Source: Profftia tarda | Lineage (GTDB): Bacteria; Pseudomonadota; Gammaproteobacteria; Enterobacterales; Enterobacteriaceae | Assembly (NCBI RefSeq): GCF_904848675.1 | Contig: NZ_LR890047.1 | Location: forward strand, 1,161,796 to 1,225,795 | Length of the DNA stretch: 64,000 bases | Direction of reading: 5' to 3' | Shown here: piece after piece, positions 10,753 to 21,291 of the stretch | Layout: every line of letters starts with the position of its first letter | How positions within the stretch are numbered: position 1 is the first letter of the stretch | Made by a program: the position numbers and the translations under genes | Notes under the pieces: model-generated | What the model saw: the letters and a program-made list of their open reading frames with translations, nothing else | The model's database searches: none | What the model was told of the DNA's origin: nothing

Positions 10753-12335
10753 GCAGGCACATTCCTTAATCATCAGTGAAAATAGAATGCAGGCAAAATT
10801 ATTATGATTTTATTTGATAAGCTTGCGATAAGTATAGCTTAGATATATAATATTTGAATGATCATTGATCATACAACACCAAATGACTGTTAATAAAATA
10901 CATGTATAATCAATTTGCAATATTTTGCCACAATTCTGCACGCTGACTCAATATATTTTAGATAAAATACAAAATAATTAAAATAATCGTATTAGATACC
11001 TATAATATCTTATGATTTTTCTAAAACAAGTTTATTATATTGTTTGAATTATTTATTATAATTTATTACATACACGATGCTTATAAAATACTAACTGCTA
11101 TTCTAGCACGAATACCTAATTGTCTTAGGATAGACATTGATGCAATATAAAATAAAATATGTATCTCATAAAATTATTTAATAAATTTAATTTTACATTT
11201 TTAATAGAAAAAAAAATTTTTTTGCGACACTCAATATCTCTTCAAGAAACTTTTATTTAATGTATTACCTATTAAATTAACTGATCATTTCTCTAGAGTA
11301 TTTTCATAACTGAGCACAAGATAGAACTAAGCAAATCATATATGATTAACAATTACTAAATAGGTTTGAGTTAGGATTATCTCTAGCAATCAAAATATAT
11401 GCAAATAAAAAATTATATTTTAGCAGAGCTACATGCATGATAATGTGAAAACTATATAATTTATTATATATTACTTTTATCCAAAAGATCAAAAATTAAT
11501 AAGCAAACTTGAATACTATTATGCGATTAGTGTGCCACACATAAAATTTTTCTAACTGTAATTGTTAAATTTTTAGGATAAAATTAATATACTATTAATA
11601 TTTATTAATAAAACTACTACAACGAATAAAAATATTATTAAAATCTTATCTATAAGATATATACTAATATCTTAGTAATAGCACAATTATTAAATCTTAT
11701 CGATAGCTCTAATCATAAAATTATTACAATAAATAACCATATACCTGCTAATAATTTTAATTTTCAATTATAGGAGCTCAAACCATATACATATTTTTAT
11801 AGTTGTATAATAGAAGAAACTTCGTTGAAGATTTTTAGTAGGCATACAAGAAAAACAATATGGTTACATAACCATATTGAAGAAATATATTATCATATAA
11901 TATTAAATTAATATTGGTATTATTTATCAATAATTAATACCTTACTCCCTTTAAATCAACAAGACAATCCTAATTTTAAATAAAATAATTTGAGTAATAA
12001 TAACAATATCTATTTTATATCTAATACAATCCTAAATACCTACTGATCACAATAAAAATAAAATTATAATTATATTTTATAGGAAAAGATATTGTTTGCT
12101 TTTACTAATATTAGTATTTTTATAAAATCTTCTTGAGTATCTATCTTTACTGGAAAACATATTTAAGAATTCTTTTTAGCAAAAATTAATGCGGATACCA
12201 CATACATTCCAGAACGAAAGATTCTAGTATATTAACTTAAGTAAGTATGACCCCGTAACCTATAGATTGCATAAATGATATAATAGAATTGTAATCTATA
12301 TCATATATTATAGTCATAGATTTTTAGAAAAATGA
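10753..12335. other. 1.6-kb AT-rich spacer
   Basis: No gene recognised; stops in all frames. It contains the inverted repeat at 11856-11879. Confidence 0.55.
11856..11879. repeat. Perfect 11-bp inverted repeat with 2-base spacer
   Basis: CAATATGGTTA (11856-11866), CA, then TAACCATATTG (11869-11879). As RNA it would give a 10-bp stem with a 4-base loop. No gene is close: tusE ends at 12336 and trkH starts at 10752, both on the minus strand. Role unknown; it could be a terminator remnant or a chance dyad. Confidence 0.5.
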
Positions 12336-12665
12336 TTAAATACAATTTACAGGCTTTGGCAATCCAGCTAACTTAGTTGCTTGTTTAGCTGGTCCTTTGG
12401 GAAATAAAGAATACAGATAATGACTATTTGCTTTTTCTTCTGGGTACTGATGGGTTATAGCGCTAAGCAAAATGCGGATAGCAGGAGAAATATTAAATTC
12501 CAGATAAAAAGCACGTACAAACCTTACCACTTCCCAATGAGCTGCTCTTAGTTCAAGAGATTCTGAAGCAGCTAATAATGGGACTAGTTCTTCACTCCAA
12601 TCACCGCTGTTGAGCAAATAACCCTGAGGATCAGTCTTGATATAGCGTCCGCAAAATTCTAACAT
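12336..12665 (-). CDS. tusE: TusE, sulfur-relay protein of the DsrC family
   Basis: Last carrier in the IscS-TusA-TusBCD-TusE relay that gives sulfur to MnmA for 2-thiolation of wobble U34 in tRNA for Glu, Gln and Lys. I take the ATG at 12665 because it yields 109 residues, the E. coli length, and starts MLEFCGRYIKTD; the open frame extends 13 codons further but without family similarity. The motifs HWEVVRFVRAFYLEFN and FPKGPAKQATKLAGLPKPV are intact, as is the sulfur-carrying penultimate Cys108. The gene is isolated. A substrate tRNA (Glu, TTC) and IscS are both encoded in this window. Confidence 0.96.
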   Translation of the reverse strand: MLEFCGRYIKTDPQGYLLNSGDWSEELVPLLAASESLELRAAHWEVVRFVRAFYLEFNISPAIRILLSAITHQYPEEKANSHYLYSLFPKGPAKQATKLAGLPKPVNCI

Positions 12666-14306
12666 TATTAGATATCTCTTTATAAAGATCTCATGAATTA
12701 TCAATGATATAAAGATTAATTAATAAAAATATTATATAATAATAGCAATTAGCATAAATCAGTTATTTTAATTTTATTATATGCCTATTAACATAATTTT
12801 AATATCAAAAGATATATCTTATGCTTTTATTTGTTAATACACTAGCTTAATTTCTAATGAAATATATTTAGAAATATTATGTATTACGTGAGATACGTAC
12901 AAAGAAGAGTATGTAAGAGCAATTAGCCGCATGCTCTTTTCAAATATTTTATAAAGTGTAGCATATAAGAGATGGAATAACTAATTACTCTATATTTTAT
13001 AGAGGAATTTTAAAATAAAAATTAAGATTAATATAAATGATCTTAGACTATTCCATAGTCATTCAGAGAATGATTATATTGGATATAATAAATAATTATA
13101 ATTTCTTAATTTAAAATACCGCGTTATTCTATTACCATTCTGAAAAAGTTAAATAAATATATTATATAACTATAAATTTCTGGTTTATATTTATATAGAT
13201 TCCTTTGATTCACCATGAATGACCTGATTATAAAATCTGGATAACCGTGGATCATAAAGAAAGAATTCCTACAGGAATAGATTTTCTATCTTAAATCAAT
13301 AAATGTTATGTTTATAGCTTTTCATTATATGAATTCTCTTTATTTTAAAATAAAAATGAATTGGCTCATGTAATGTACATGCATTCTATTTGTATCATGT
13401 TTATGATACTTGAAAAGATTATATATTATATTCTTAAATCATAATATAAAACATATCATGATTAACTCTAATATTGTCTCTTAAGTATATTTGCCTCTGA
13501 TTGCAAAATTTAGCAATCATACTTCTATATCAGCAGAAGTACAAACATATCAAATAATACCAATATTTCTCTATCATAAAATATGATAGCTTCATAAATA
13601 AGTTTATTGATGATGGACAAATATAATTTTCAATAAAGCGTTATCTTCTATAAACTAAAATTGAATTAATATTTATAATAACCAATATAAACTCTATATA
13701 GTGAGATGTAACATGGAGATTATTTATTAAAGTAAATTATACTATATGTATACAATATCGTAGAGTCTCAGATAATAATGATGTAAGACATTTTATTCGA
13801 TAAATACCATAATCATCAAGGATTAACCATGCTAAAAAACAGTTTATAACTTTTAATATTTTAGACCAAAAGACTAGTCTCTTATTCCGCATCATCTTAT
13901 GATTATATTCATGCTCAATACTATTACTATGCTCACCTCTATAAAAAACACAGGGATAAAATGAACTTATCTTCTACAAGATAATTGTTAAATATTTTAT
14001 CTGTGTGACTAAAATATTTATACTATTTCAGTAAAATTATTTTACTGCTTATTCATAAGCTGATGTTTATAAGATACTATATTTTTAGCAATAATAACCA
14101 TAGTGTTAAAAACACTAGAATGTATGTAGAATATCTTAAAAAGATTTCATATTCATTTTAAGGTGCATCAACTTATAAAATGTAATAACTATTTTAAAGA
14201 AAAGAGATGCAGTTTAATATGACAATCTATCTAATATTAAACACTAATGTATAAAGATAGTATAATAAACTGACAAGTATTATCACTTTTAGTGAACTGA
14301 TTATTT
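12666..14306. other. 1.6-kb AT-rich spacer
   Basis: No gene recognised. Only small hairpins are visible, such as CTCTATA/TATAGAG at 12988-13004 and a 9-bp dyad CAGTAAAAT/ATTTTACTG at 14029-14047, which are not far above chance in DNA of this composition. Confidence 0.5.
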
Positions 14307-15515
14307 TTATATTTTTTTCATAAGCAGGCTAGCATTAGTCCCACCAAAACCAAAGCTATTTGACATTACGGAACTCAGCTCGCACTTAGTGGGCTCGGTA
14401 ATAATATGCATATCATGTGCTTGTTTGTCTAACTCTTCAATATTAATGCTTGGAGCTATAAATCCATGCTTAAGCATCAACAAGGTATAAATTACCTCAT
14501 GAACCCCTGCAGCTCCAAGTGCATGACCAGTCATTGATTTAGTTGCAGACATTGCTGGGGCATTATCACCAAACACTGAATGGATTGCGAGCAATTCTTT
14601 AACATCACCTATAGGTGTAGAAGTACCATGAACATTTAAATAATCAACAGTAGTGTCCATATTATTCATAGCCATACGCATACAACGTGCGGCCCCTTCA
14701 CCTGATGGTACAACCATATCATAACCGTCAGATGTTGCCCCATAACCAACAATTTCAGCATAGATCCGTGCACCACGATCCAGAGCATGATGTAGTTCTT
14801 CAACAACTACTATACCGCCACCTCCTGAAATAACAAAGCCATCACGTTTGCTATCATAGGTACGTGATGCTTTTTCTGGAGTTTTGTTATAATGAGTAGA
14901 TAGAGCGCCCATTGCATCAAACTCACATGCTAGTTCCCAGCATAGCTCTTCACCACCGCCTGCAAAAATAATATCCTGTTTAGATAACTTAATTATCTCT
15001 GCTGCGTTACCAATACAGTGAGCAGAGGTAGCACATGCTGAACTTATAGAATAGTTCACACCACGAATCTTAAATGGAGTTGCCAGACATGCTGATACTC
15101 CAGAACCCATAGCTTTTGTGACCATGTATGGTCCTACGCCACGGAGACCACGCGAACGCATAATATCCGCGCCAGCAACTTGGTTACGTGGCGATCCCCC
15201 TCCGGAACCAACGATCAATCCAGTTCGATCACTAGAAACCATGCTGTCATCCAGCGCTGAGTCTTTAATTGCTTCCTGCATAGATAAGTAAGCATAAATA
15301 GATGCATCACTCATGAAGCGCATAACCTTACGATCAATCATGCCAGTAGTTTCCAGTTTGATACTGCCCCATACGTGGCTACGCATCCCTGCCTCTTTCA
15401 GTTCAGGTGCAAAAATAACACCAGAACGCCCTGCTTTTAAGGAAGCGAGAACTTCTCTTTGATTATTCCCGATACTGGAAATAATACCTAATCCAGTAAT
15501 TACTGCACGTTTCAT
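14307..15515 (-). CDS. fabB: FabB, beta-ketoacyl-ACP synthase I
   Basis: Condenses malonyl-ACP with growing acyl-ACP in fatty acid elongation. In E. coli this isozyme is the one needed for unsaturated fatty acids. The 402-residue protein carries the thiolase-fold catalytic triad: Cys161 (SSACATSAHCIG), His296 (NVHGTSTPIGD) and His331 (KSMTGHALGAAG), with the glycine-rich C-terminal NSFGFGGTNASL. Sequence around these sites fits FabB better than FabF. It stands alone between spacers of 1.6 and 0.75 kb. Confidence 0.97.
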   Translation of the reverse strand: MKRAVITGLGIISSIGNNQREVLASLKAGRSGVIFAPELKEAGMRSHVWGSIKLETTGMIDRKVMRFMSDASIYAYLSMQEAIKDSALDDSMVSSDRTGLIVGSGGGSPRNQVAGADIMRSRGLRGVGPYMVTKAMGSGVSACLATPFKIRGVNYSISSACATSAHCIGNAAEIIKLSKQDIIFAGGGEELCWELACEFDAMGALSTHYNKTPEKASRTYDSKRDGFVISGGGGIVVVEELHHALDRGARIYAEIVGYGATSDGYDMVVPSGEGAARCMRMAMNNMDTTVDYLNVHGTSTPIGDVKELLAIHSVFGDNAPAMSATKSMTGHALGAAGVHEVIYTLLMLKHGFIAPSINIEELDKQAHDMHIITEPTKCELSSVMSNSFGFGGTNASLLMKKI

Positions 15516-16271
15516 GTCTTAACCTCTTATACATATATATTGTTCATTCGGTTTTTGAAACGCACTGTAACGTATACTTATACACCTAGCAAGTTTGATT
15601 GAACTGTGTAGTAGTCAGAGATCAATGACAGTAGCATAGACACAATAACCCTGACAATTTTCAGGTCAATTTATTGAAATTAGCTAAAATAAATCTCTAT
15701 TGATAACAAAGTCTATATATTCTGCACCAATCATACTTATAATTTCTGATAAATAGCACCAATTTCATTATTCTAGAATTACATTATTATCATATAATAA
15801 AGCAATCACCACACTTATGGCTCTGTGATAACTTAGGTGATAGTTCCCATACTCACGATCTTGCTAATAATCGTAATAAGCAGTCAGAGTAACATCGAGA
15901 TCACATACAAGAAAGTGAGTATCAGTTATTAATGCTGAGGCATTGCACTAAATAAGATATTATTTTGATCAGGTAAAACTCTCAAGTTCAGAAGAACTGG
16001 AGAGTTATAGTTCTTCTCGCATGTGTCTCTCAAGTATTTATCGTGCATGGTTCCAAGGAGAACGGAAATCTTAGAACGTGCCTCAGCAATCAAATACTAG
16101 ATATCACTTGACCCTTAAAAATATAGAATCACACTCTATTCAGATTATTCCCGGACATTCTTATTGAAAAATTTCGCATTGATCCTGATTACTGATAACA
16201 TAATTTCTATGTTATAGCACTTTTAAAGTAAGTATTTTATTAGAAAATATTTCATTAGTTTGAATAGTTAA
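15516..16271. other. Spacer between rpsT and fabB
   Basis: AT-rich, no gene recognised. It contains a terminator-like hairpin at 15977-16006 on the rpsT strand. Confidence 0.5.
15977..16006 (-). terminator. Likely Rho-independent terminator of rpsT
   Basis: On the minus strand a 7-bp stem AACTCTC/GAGAGTT continues after one mismatch into a 5-bp stem AGTTC/GAACT around loop TTCT, and is followed by TTACC, making a short TTTT run. It lies 265 bases past the rpsT stop with no other gene between. The stem is strong; the U-tract is short. Confidence 0.5.
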
Positions 16272-16535
16272 TTACTGCATTCTGTTAATTTGAGCTACAA
16301 GATTTGATTTATGTCTTGCAGCTTTATTTTTGTGGATCAAACCCTTACAAGCGTGACGGTCTACTATAGGTTGCATTTTATGAAATGCATTCTGCGCAGC
16401 AGCTTTATCTCCAGTGGCGATAGCCTCATATACTTTTTTAAGAAACGTGCGTATCATAGAGCGACGACTAGCATTATGCTTGCGGCTCCTTTCAGATTGT
16501 ACAGCGCGTTTCTTGGCAGATTTAATATTAGCCAA
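16272..16535 (-). CDS. rpsT: Ribosomal protein S20
   Basis: Primary-binding protein of the 30S subunit body. I choose the TTG at 16535, not the in-frame GTG at 16544. TTG gives 87 residues starting (M)ANIKSAKKRA, exactly the E. coli length, and the ribosome site AGGAG ends 8 bases before it; for the GTG the same AGGAG overlaps the start codon. E. coli rpsT also starts with UUG, which takes part in its autoregulation, so the rare start seems to have been kept despite strong AT bias. The helical, lysine-rich sequence with HNASRRS and GLIHKNKAARHK is intact. Confidence 0.96.
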   Translation of the reverse strand: MANIKSAKKRAVQSERSRKHNASRRSMIRTFLKKVYEAIATGDKAAAQNAFHKMQPIVDRHACKGLIHKNKAARHKSNLVAQINRMQ

Positions 16536-17994
16536 AAGTCTCACTCCTAAATATTGTATAAAATAGACGACTATACATAATTTAGCCGTATACTTCTTAT
16601 AGATTTATGAAAATAAATATATCTTTTATCAAAGATACTAACTCATTTAAAATCTGGGATCTGAAGATACTAATCCTTAGATGTACCCTGGTAAGACATA
16701 TTCATGCTGACTTATAATATCATAATGAGCAGAAAAAATATTTTTTATCAAAGAATCCTTTATAATCAATATAAATACTAGTCAACAGATACATGCTTTA
16801 AGTGAATAGATATAATAATTAACTAGCGTCTAAGAATTGTAGAAAATATAAATGCGTATAAATGTATTATGATTTCCTAATACTATCAGTCTTTACTTGA
16901 TTAAGGTACGATAAAGATCAAAAGATTATTCATAATAATTCATTAGTTGCAGGGAATATTTCAAAAATCTTTTAAAAAAGATTCATGCTTATGCATATCA
17001 TGTCACAAATAGAGTATCAAGTAAACTATATACATAATAGGTGAGGAGTCTCGAAAAAACATTATTAGTGTTATTTATATTGCTCATATAATACCTATAA
17101 TACTTAGAATTGTAGACAGAAAGATCAGAATAGGGTAAGAGGCAAGCAAAGATATTATCACGATAATAAAGATACGCTAGCGCTTATAGTAATTGCATAA
17201 ACGTCTGGCCAATTATCCTTCTAAAATCAGCTATCACGCATTACGTTTATAGCAATACACATCATTACATCTCATTGGTGCGCATTTTTAAGATAAGTCC
17301 AGAGCCATGTAACAGTTAATTAAATTATTATTGAATAATTTAATTCTAATACGCTATATGTATTACTACCATCTACTAGAGTAGGAGCATATTTTATAGA
17401 TATAAAATAGGTCTACAAAATTCAGAGTATCTGTCAATTTTTGTCGCATTATACTGCTAAGTATAACAGAAAATATTAGCATGAATAAACACTCTCAGGA
17501 TATTGAGTTATACTAAAATAGTATTTATCTTTACAAGACTGACAAGCCATAAAAATCATATTTACATATTTTTAAACGCTTACAAATAACTACCCGCTAA
17601 GTGATGCTAAGTGCTATATATTATTCTTGGGTTAGATTCATAGTTCGCCCCGAAATACCTGGTAAATTATTACTGTTCTTATATGCTTTGGTGATGTATA
17701 AATACAGGCAAATGGATTACTAAATAAAACTTTGCTCTCTTCTGGTTAGGTTAAACATAATAAAATATTATAATATGAGCAATATTAATCAGTAAATCAC
17801 ATCCTGTCCCACTACTTCTAATAAGAAGTTATTAGGTACCATTTTTTCTTTATCTTTTTGGAAATACTTAATTAAAGCAGAGACCATGTTAGCATGTGTG
17901 AAGGTAAAGAAACAAAAGATTTATACTTGAATGATGCATGCCTTAAAAGATGCTTTGATTGCTAACGCAAATCTGCTGATGCGAGGACTATTAC
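16536..17994. other. 1.5-kb spacer upstream of rpsT and cysG
   Basis: AT-rich region between two divergently transcribed genes, so it should hold both promoters. I find no strong consensus promoter and no gene. Confidence 0.5.
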
Positions 17995-19368
17995 GTGGAC
18001 TATTTACCTATTTTTTGTAAACTACGCGATAAAGAATGCCTCCTAGTTGGTGGCGGGAAAATAGCGGAACGTAAAGCAAGAATACTGATGGAAGCAGGAG
18101 CAATTATAACGGTTAATGCAAGATACTTTACGCCACAATTTGATATCTGGGGTAAGGATGGCAAGATAAAACAAGCATATGGAGATTTCTCTGCTGATTT
18201 ACTAAGAGGCGTTTGGTTAGTGATAGCCGCCACAAACAATCAGATTATTAATGATCTTGTTTACCAAAAAGCAAGCGCAGGACAAATTTTCTGCAATGTG
18301 GTAGATTCACCTAAAAGTGCTAGTTTTATTATGCCCTCTATCATCGATCGATCTCCAATGATGATAGCAATTTCATCTGGAGGAAGATCACCTGTTCTGT
18401 CACGTTTACTGCGAGAAAAATTAGAAGCTAATATTCCCCAGCATTTAGGGCCCCTTGCCCGTTTAGCTGGTGATTTGCGCCAACAGGTAAAAGATAAAAT
18501 TTCTAGTATAACTTTACGTCGTCGTTTTTGGGAAAGACTATTCATGCACGACCGTTTAGCCCAATCTTTAGGTAATAAAGATTATAGAATGGTGCAGAAG
18601 CATATTAATCATCTTTTCGAGAAGCCATTAGAGAACAGGGGTGAGGTTATACTAGTTGGTGCAGGTCCCGGTGATCCTGGGCTGCTTACTCTAAAAGGTC
18701 TGCAGGAAATACAGAAGGCAGATGTTATCGTTTATGATAGACTAGTGTCTGACGATATCATGCATTTAGTACGCAGAGATGCAGAGCTAATCTTTGTTGG
18801 AAAACGCGCTGGTTATCATTGTGTATCACAAAACGACATTAACCAAATGATGCTGCGTAATGCTTGCAACGGAAAACGTGTAGTACGGTTAAAAGGTGGA
18901 GATCCCTTTATTTTTGGCCGAGGTGGTGAAGAACTAGAAATATTATCCAAGGAGTGCATCTCATTCTCTGTAGTTCCTGGCATTACAGCAGCCTCAGGAT
19001 GTTCTGCATACAGCGGTATTCCACTAACCCACAGGGATTATGCGCAAAGTGTACGACTAGTTACTGGTCATGCACGAAAAAATAAATCACTAGACTGGCC
19101 TAGCTTAGCTGCCAAAAACCAGACCTTGGTATTTTATATGGGGCGTAACCAAGCAGCTGAAATTCAAACAAATCTAATTAAACATGGTATGAGCATATCC
19201 ATGCCAGTTGCTTTAGTTGAAAAAGGAACTTCTGTGCAACAAAAAGTAATTACTGGTAAGCTCACTGCTCTTACTGAACTAGCGCACCATGTTGACACCC
19301 CAAGTCTTATTATTATAGGAAAAGTAGTGTTATTACGCGATAAACTCAATTGGTTTATGACGTTTTGA
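17995..19368 (+). CDS. cysG: CysG, trifunctional siroheme synthase
   Basis: Makes siroheme from uroporphyrinogen III: SAM-dependent bis-methylation to precorrin-2, NAD-dependent oxidation to sirohydrochlorin, and iron insertion. The 457-residue fusion is complete. The N-terminal domain has the NAD-binding VGGGKIAERKA (18-28), Asp104, and Ser128 in ISSGGRSP. The C-terminal domain from about residue 216 has the methylase motifs VGAGPGDPGLLTLKG, YDRLVS, RLKGGDPFIFGRGGEE and VPGITAASG. The start is GTG with AGGA 10 bases before it. Siroheme serves sulfite and nitrite reductases, so retention suggests assimilatory sulfate reduction may persist, but no such reductase is seen here. It shares its substrate with the heme branch fed by hemC and hemD. 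Confidence 0.97.
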   Translation: MDYLPIFCKLRDKECLLVGGGKIAERKARILMEAGAIITVNARYFTPQFDIWGKDGKIKQAYGDFSADLLRGVWLVIAATNNQIINDLVYQKASAGQIFCNVVDSPKSASFIMPSIIDRSPMMIAISSGGRSPVLSRLLREKLEANIPQHLGPLARLAGDLRQQVKDKISSITLRRRFWERLFMHDRLAQSLGNKDYRMVQKHINHLFEKPLENRGEVILVGAGPGDPGLLTLKGLQEIQKADVIVYDRLVSDDIMHLVRRDAELIFVGKRAGYHCVSQNDINQMMLRNACNGKRVVRLKGGDPFIFGRGGEELEILSKECISFSVVPGITAASGCSAYSGIPLTHRDYAQSVRLVTGHARKNKSLDWPSLAAKNQTLVFYMGRNQAAEIQTNLIKHGMSISMPVALVEKGTSVQQKVITGKLTALTELAHHVDTPSLIIIGKVVLLRDKLNWFMTF

Positions 19369-20199
19369 TTATCAGCAAAATAACATAAAACATAATTAAA
19401 GATCATGACTTATGTGCAGTTATCGTCACTTATCTATCAATTTGATAGAAATCTAATGGAATATTTGTTGAGATATCATCAGGTAAAACTTGATTAAACA
19501 ATGTACAAGCTTAAAATATTTATACAAAAGTGCGTCATAAAAAATCTTTAACTAATTAGCAATAACAGGAATATATAAAGGTATATTACAATATTAAAAA
19601 GATAATTAATATCATGTATGTGTAAAAAATAATTTAAGTCTTATATGTCACTCATCCTGCAGTACTTATCATTAAACCCATACTGAAACATTGGTTAAAT
19701 CTAAGATAAAATTATATACTTACAGTAACTTATCAGGATCATATTTATATGATCTTACGGGGGCAGAATATCTATGCAAGATCTTCTTTTGCAGCTAACC
19801 TAAAAAATTGAAGCCCGTAGAAAATTTAAAAATATTTCATGCATTTGAGAATAGTACGATAAAATAAATGCCCATGAAATATATTATCCGCTCATGTTAG
19901 ATTATACCTTATTGATTTAATCAGTATAAATTTGAGTAAATCCTCTTCTGATTATCTAGGTATAATTATATTGAAAATATTTTTTCCTATAAAATTAATC
20001 TATAAATTATTAATTCAACCATCTTATCCATGTATTAGGCAGCGAGCTGAAATAAACTTATGCATCTGATAAAGAAAGAAATAAAATAAGTTAAGAGGGA
20101 AATACAATATAAATCAAGAGCCGTATAAGGTAAGCAGTAAATATATAACATAAAACATACATTCTTGTTATGACTTTATATTTTATCTTGTTTTAAAAA

Positions 20200-20239
20200 G
20201 GATGTCAATATCTCATCTTAAGATGAGATATTGACATCC
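20200..20239 (-). terminator. Perfect 40-bp palindrome with T-run, terminator-like on the minus strand
   Basis: Arms of 20 bases (20200-20219 and 20220-20239), starting GGATGTCAATATC and centred on TTAA, match perfectly. On the minus strand the stem is followed directly by TTTTTAAAAC, the form of an intrinsic terminator. On the plus strand there is no T-run. No minus-strand gene lies upstream of it (the next gene to the right, tgt, is on the plus strand), so it would end an unknown transcript or be an orphan. Confidence 0.55.
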
Positions 20240-20758
20240 GGAAGAGCTATGCTAATAAATACTTAAATTAGGATTAACAATAATTCAAAATAAATATATA
20301 CATGTAAACTAAAAATTAGTAAAGCCTAAATTAAACCGGTTCTTAAGTATTCTTAGATAAGTATGCTCAACTATAAAATGAAACAGTATCATAATTTAAA
20401 GTGAGCTTTAATAATTTATTTTTACCAATACTTTTACATACATATGTATATTGATAGAGATAGATATCTATCCTATTAAAGACAAGATTATTTCTCTATG
20501 AGTGCTGTTTAAAATGTATAATTTTATATCGAATACGAAAGAAAAATTATTCCCAACCTCATGGAGCAATGTAAATATCATGAAATTAAAAAACAAATAT
20601 CTTAGAGCCTTAAATATAACAAATGTTCAGTATTAAAAGATATCTAAGATATTTAATTGTTCTAAATAAACATGCTTTTGTCAAAGTATTTCTAAAAGAA
20701 AAGTACTTTCTTCTAGAGATACTTCTGAATAGTACATACATCAATCAAGAATGAGAAG

Positions 20759-20837
20759 AGGGGTTACGCACTTTGCTGAGTAGCATGCTCAGCAAACATA
20801 ATACCTATAGACCCCCGCAGAGCATGCTTGTATTATG
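20759..20837. other. Clustered stems with possible pseudoknot
   Basis: Stem 1 is TTTGCTGAG/CTCAGCAAA (20772-20780 with 20788-20796). Directly next to it, stem 2 is CATAATAC/GTATTATG (20797-20804 with 20830-20837). GGGGT (20759-20763) can pair with ACCCC (20811-20815), crossing stem 2 as in an H-type pseudoknot. AGCATGCT occurs twice, in loop 1 and in loop 2. The block is clearly richer in GC than its flanks. It could be a structured RNA on either strand; I recognise no known family. Confidence 0.4.
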
Positions 20838-21291
20838 ACTATACAAATTTTTAGTGGCTCTCAATTCCTCTCCATTATTTTAAATAGAACACATTTTTCC
20901 CTGGCTATGACCATAGTTTAACTCATGTATTATTTATTCTTACTCACGATTATATTTATTAATAATATTAGTAGAAAGTCTTAATACTATACAATATTTA
21001 GTTATAGTGCTCCACTACATAACAGATGTATGACCAAGACTTCTCAAGTAAGATAAGAATTAATTATTGTAAGCTTAGTTTATTGTCTTAAAAAGTATCA
21101 AAGAGCAGTATATTTTCATGTGCTGATAGGATCTAGCATGCGATAGCTAATATATACATAATATCTTAATACAAATAAAACATCAAGAAAACAGGCTAAA
21201 ATTAATTTTTTTATAATATGCTCTTGTCTAACTATTTAGTAGCACATAATCCTTTGATGTATAAAATTCACCATGATTATGGAGGTTTTAA

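Larger units (their letters stand above)
19369..21291. other. 1.9-kb spacer upstream of tgt
   Basis: No gene recognised. In E. coli queA lies immediately upstream of tgt; I cannot find a queA remnant. Two structured elements are present: the perfect palindrome at 20200-20239 and the stem cluster at 20759-20837. A smaller dyad, TCTATCAA/TTGATAGA, lies about 65 bases after cysG. Confidence 0.55.

Noticed and set aside
20759..20837. Possible TPP riboswitch, because GGGGT, GCTGAG and ATACC occur in suggestive order
   Set aside because: The conserved TPP second half (CTGATCTGGATAAT-like helix) is missing, the stem after GCTGAG is a plain hairpin, and no thiamine gene follows.
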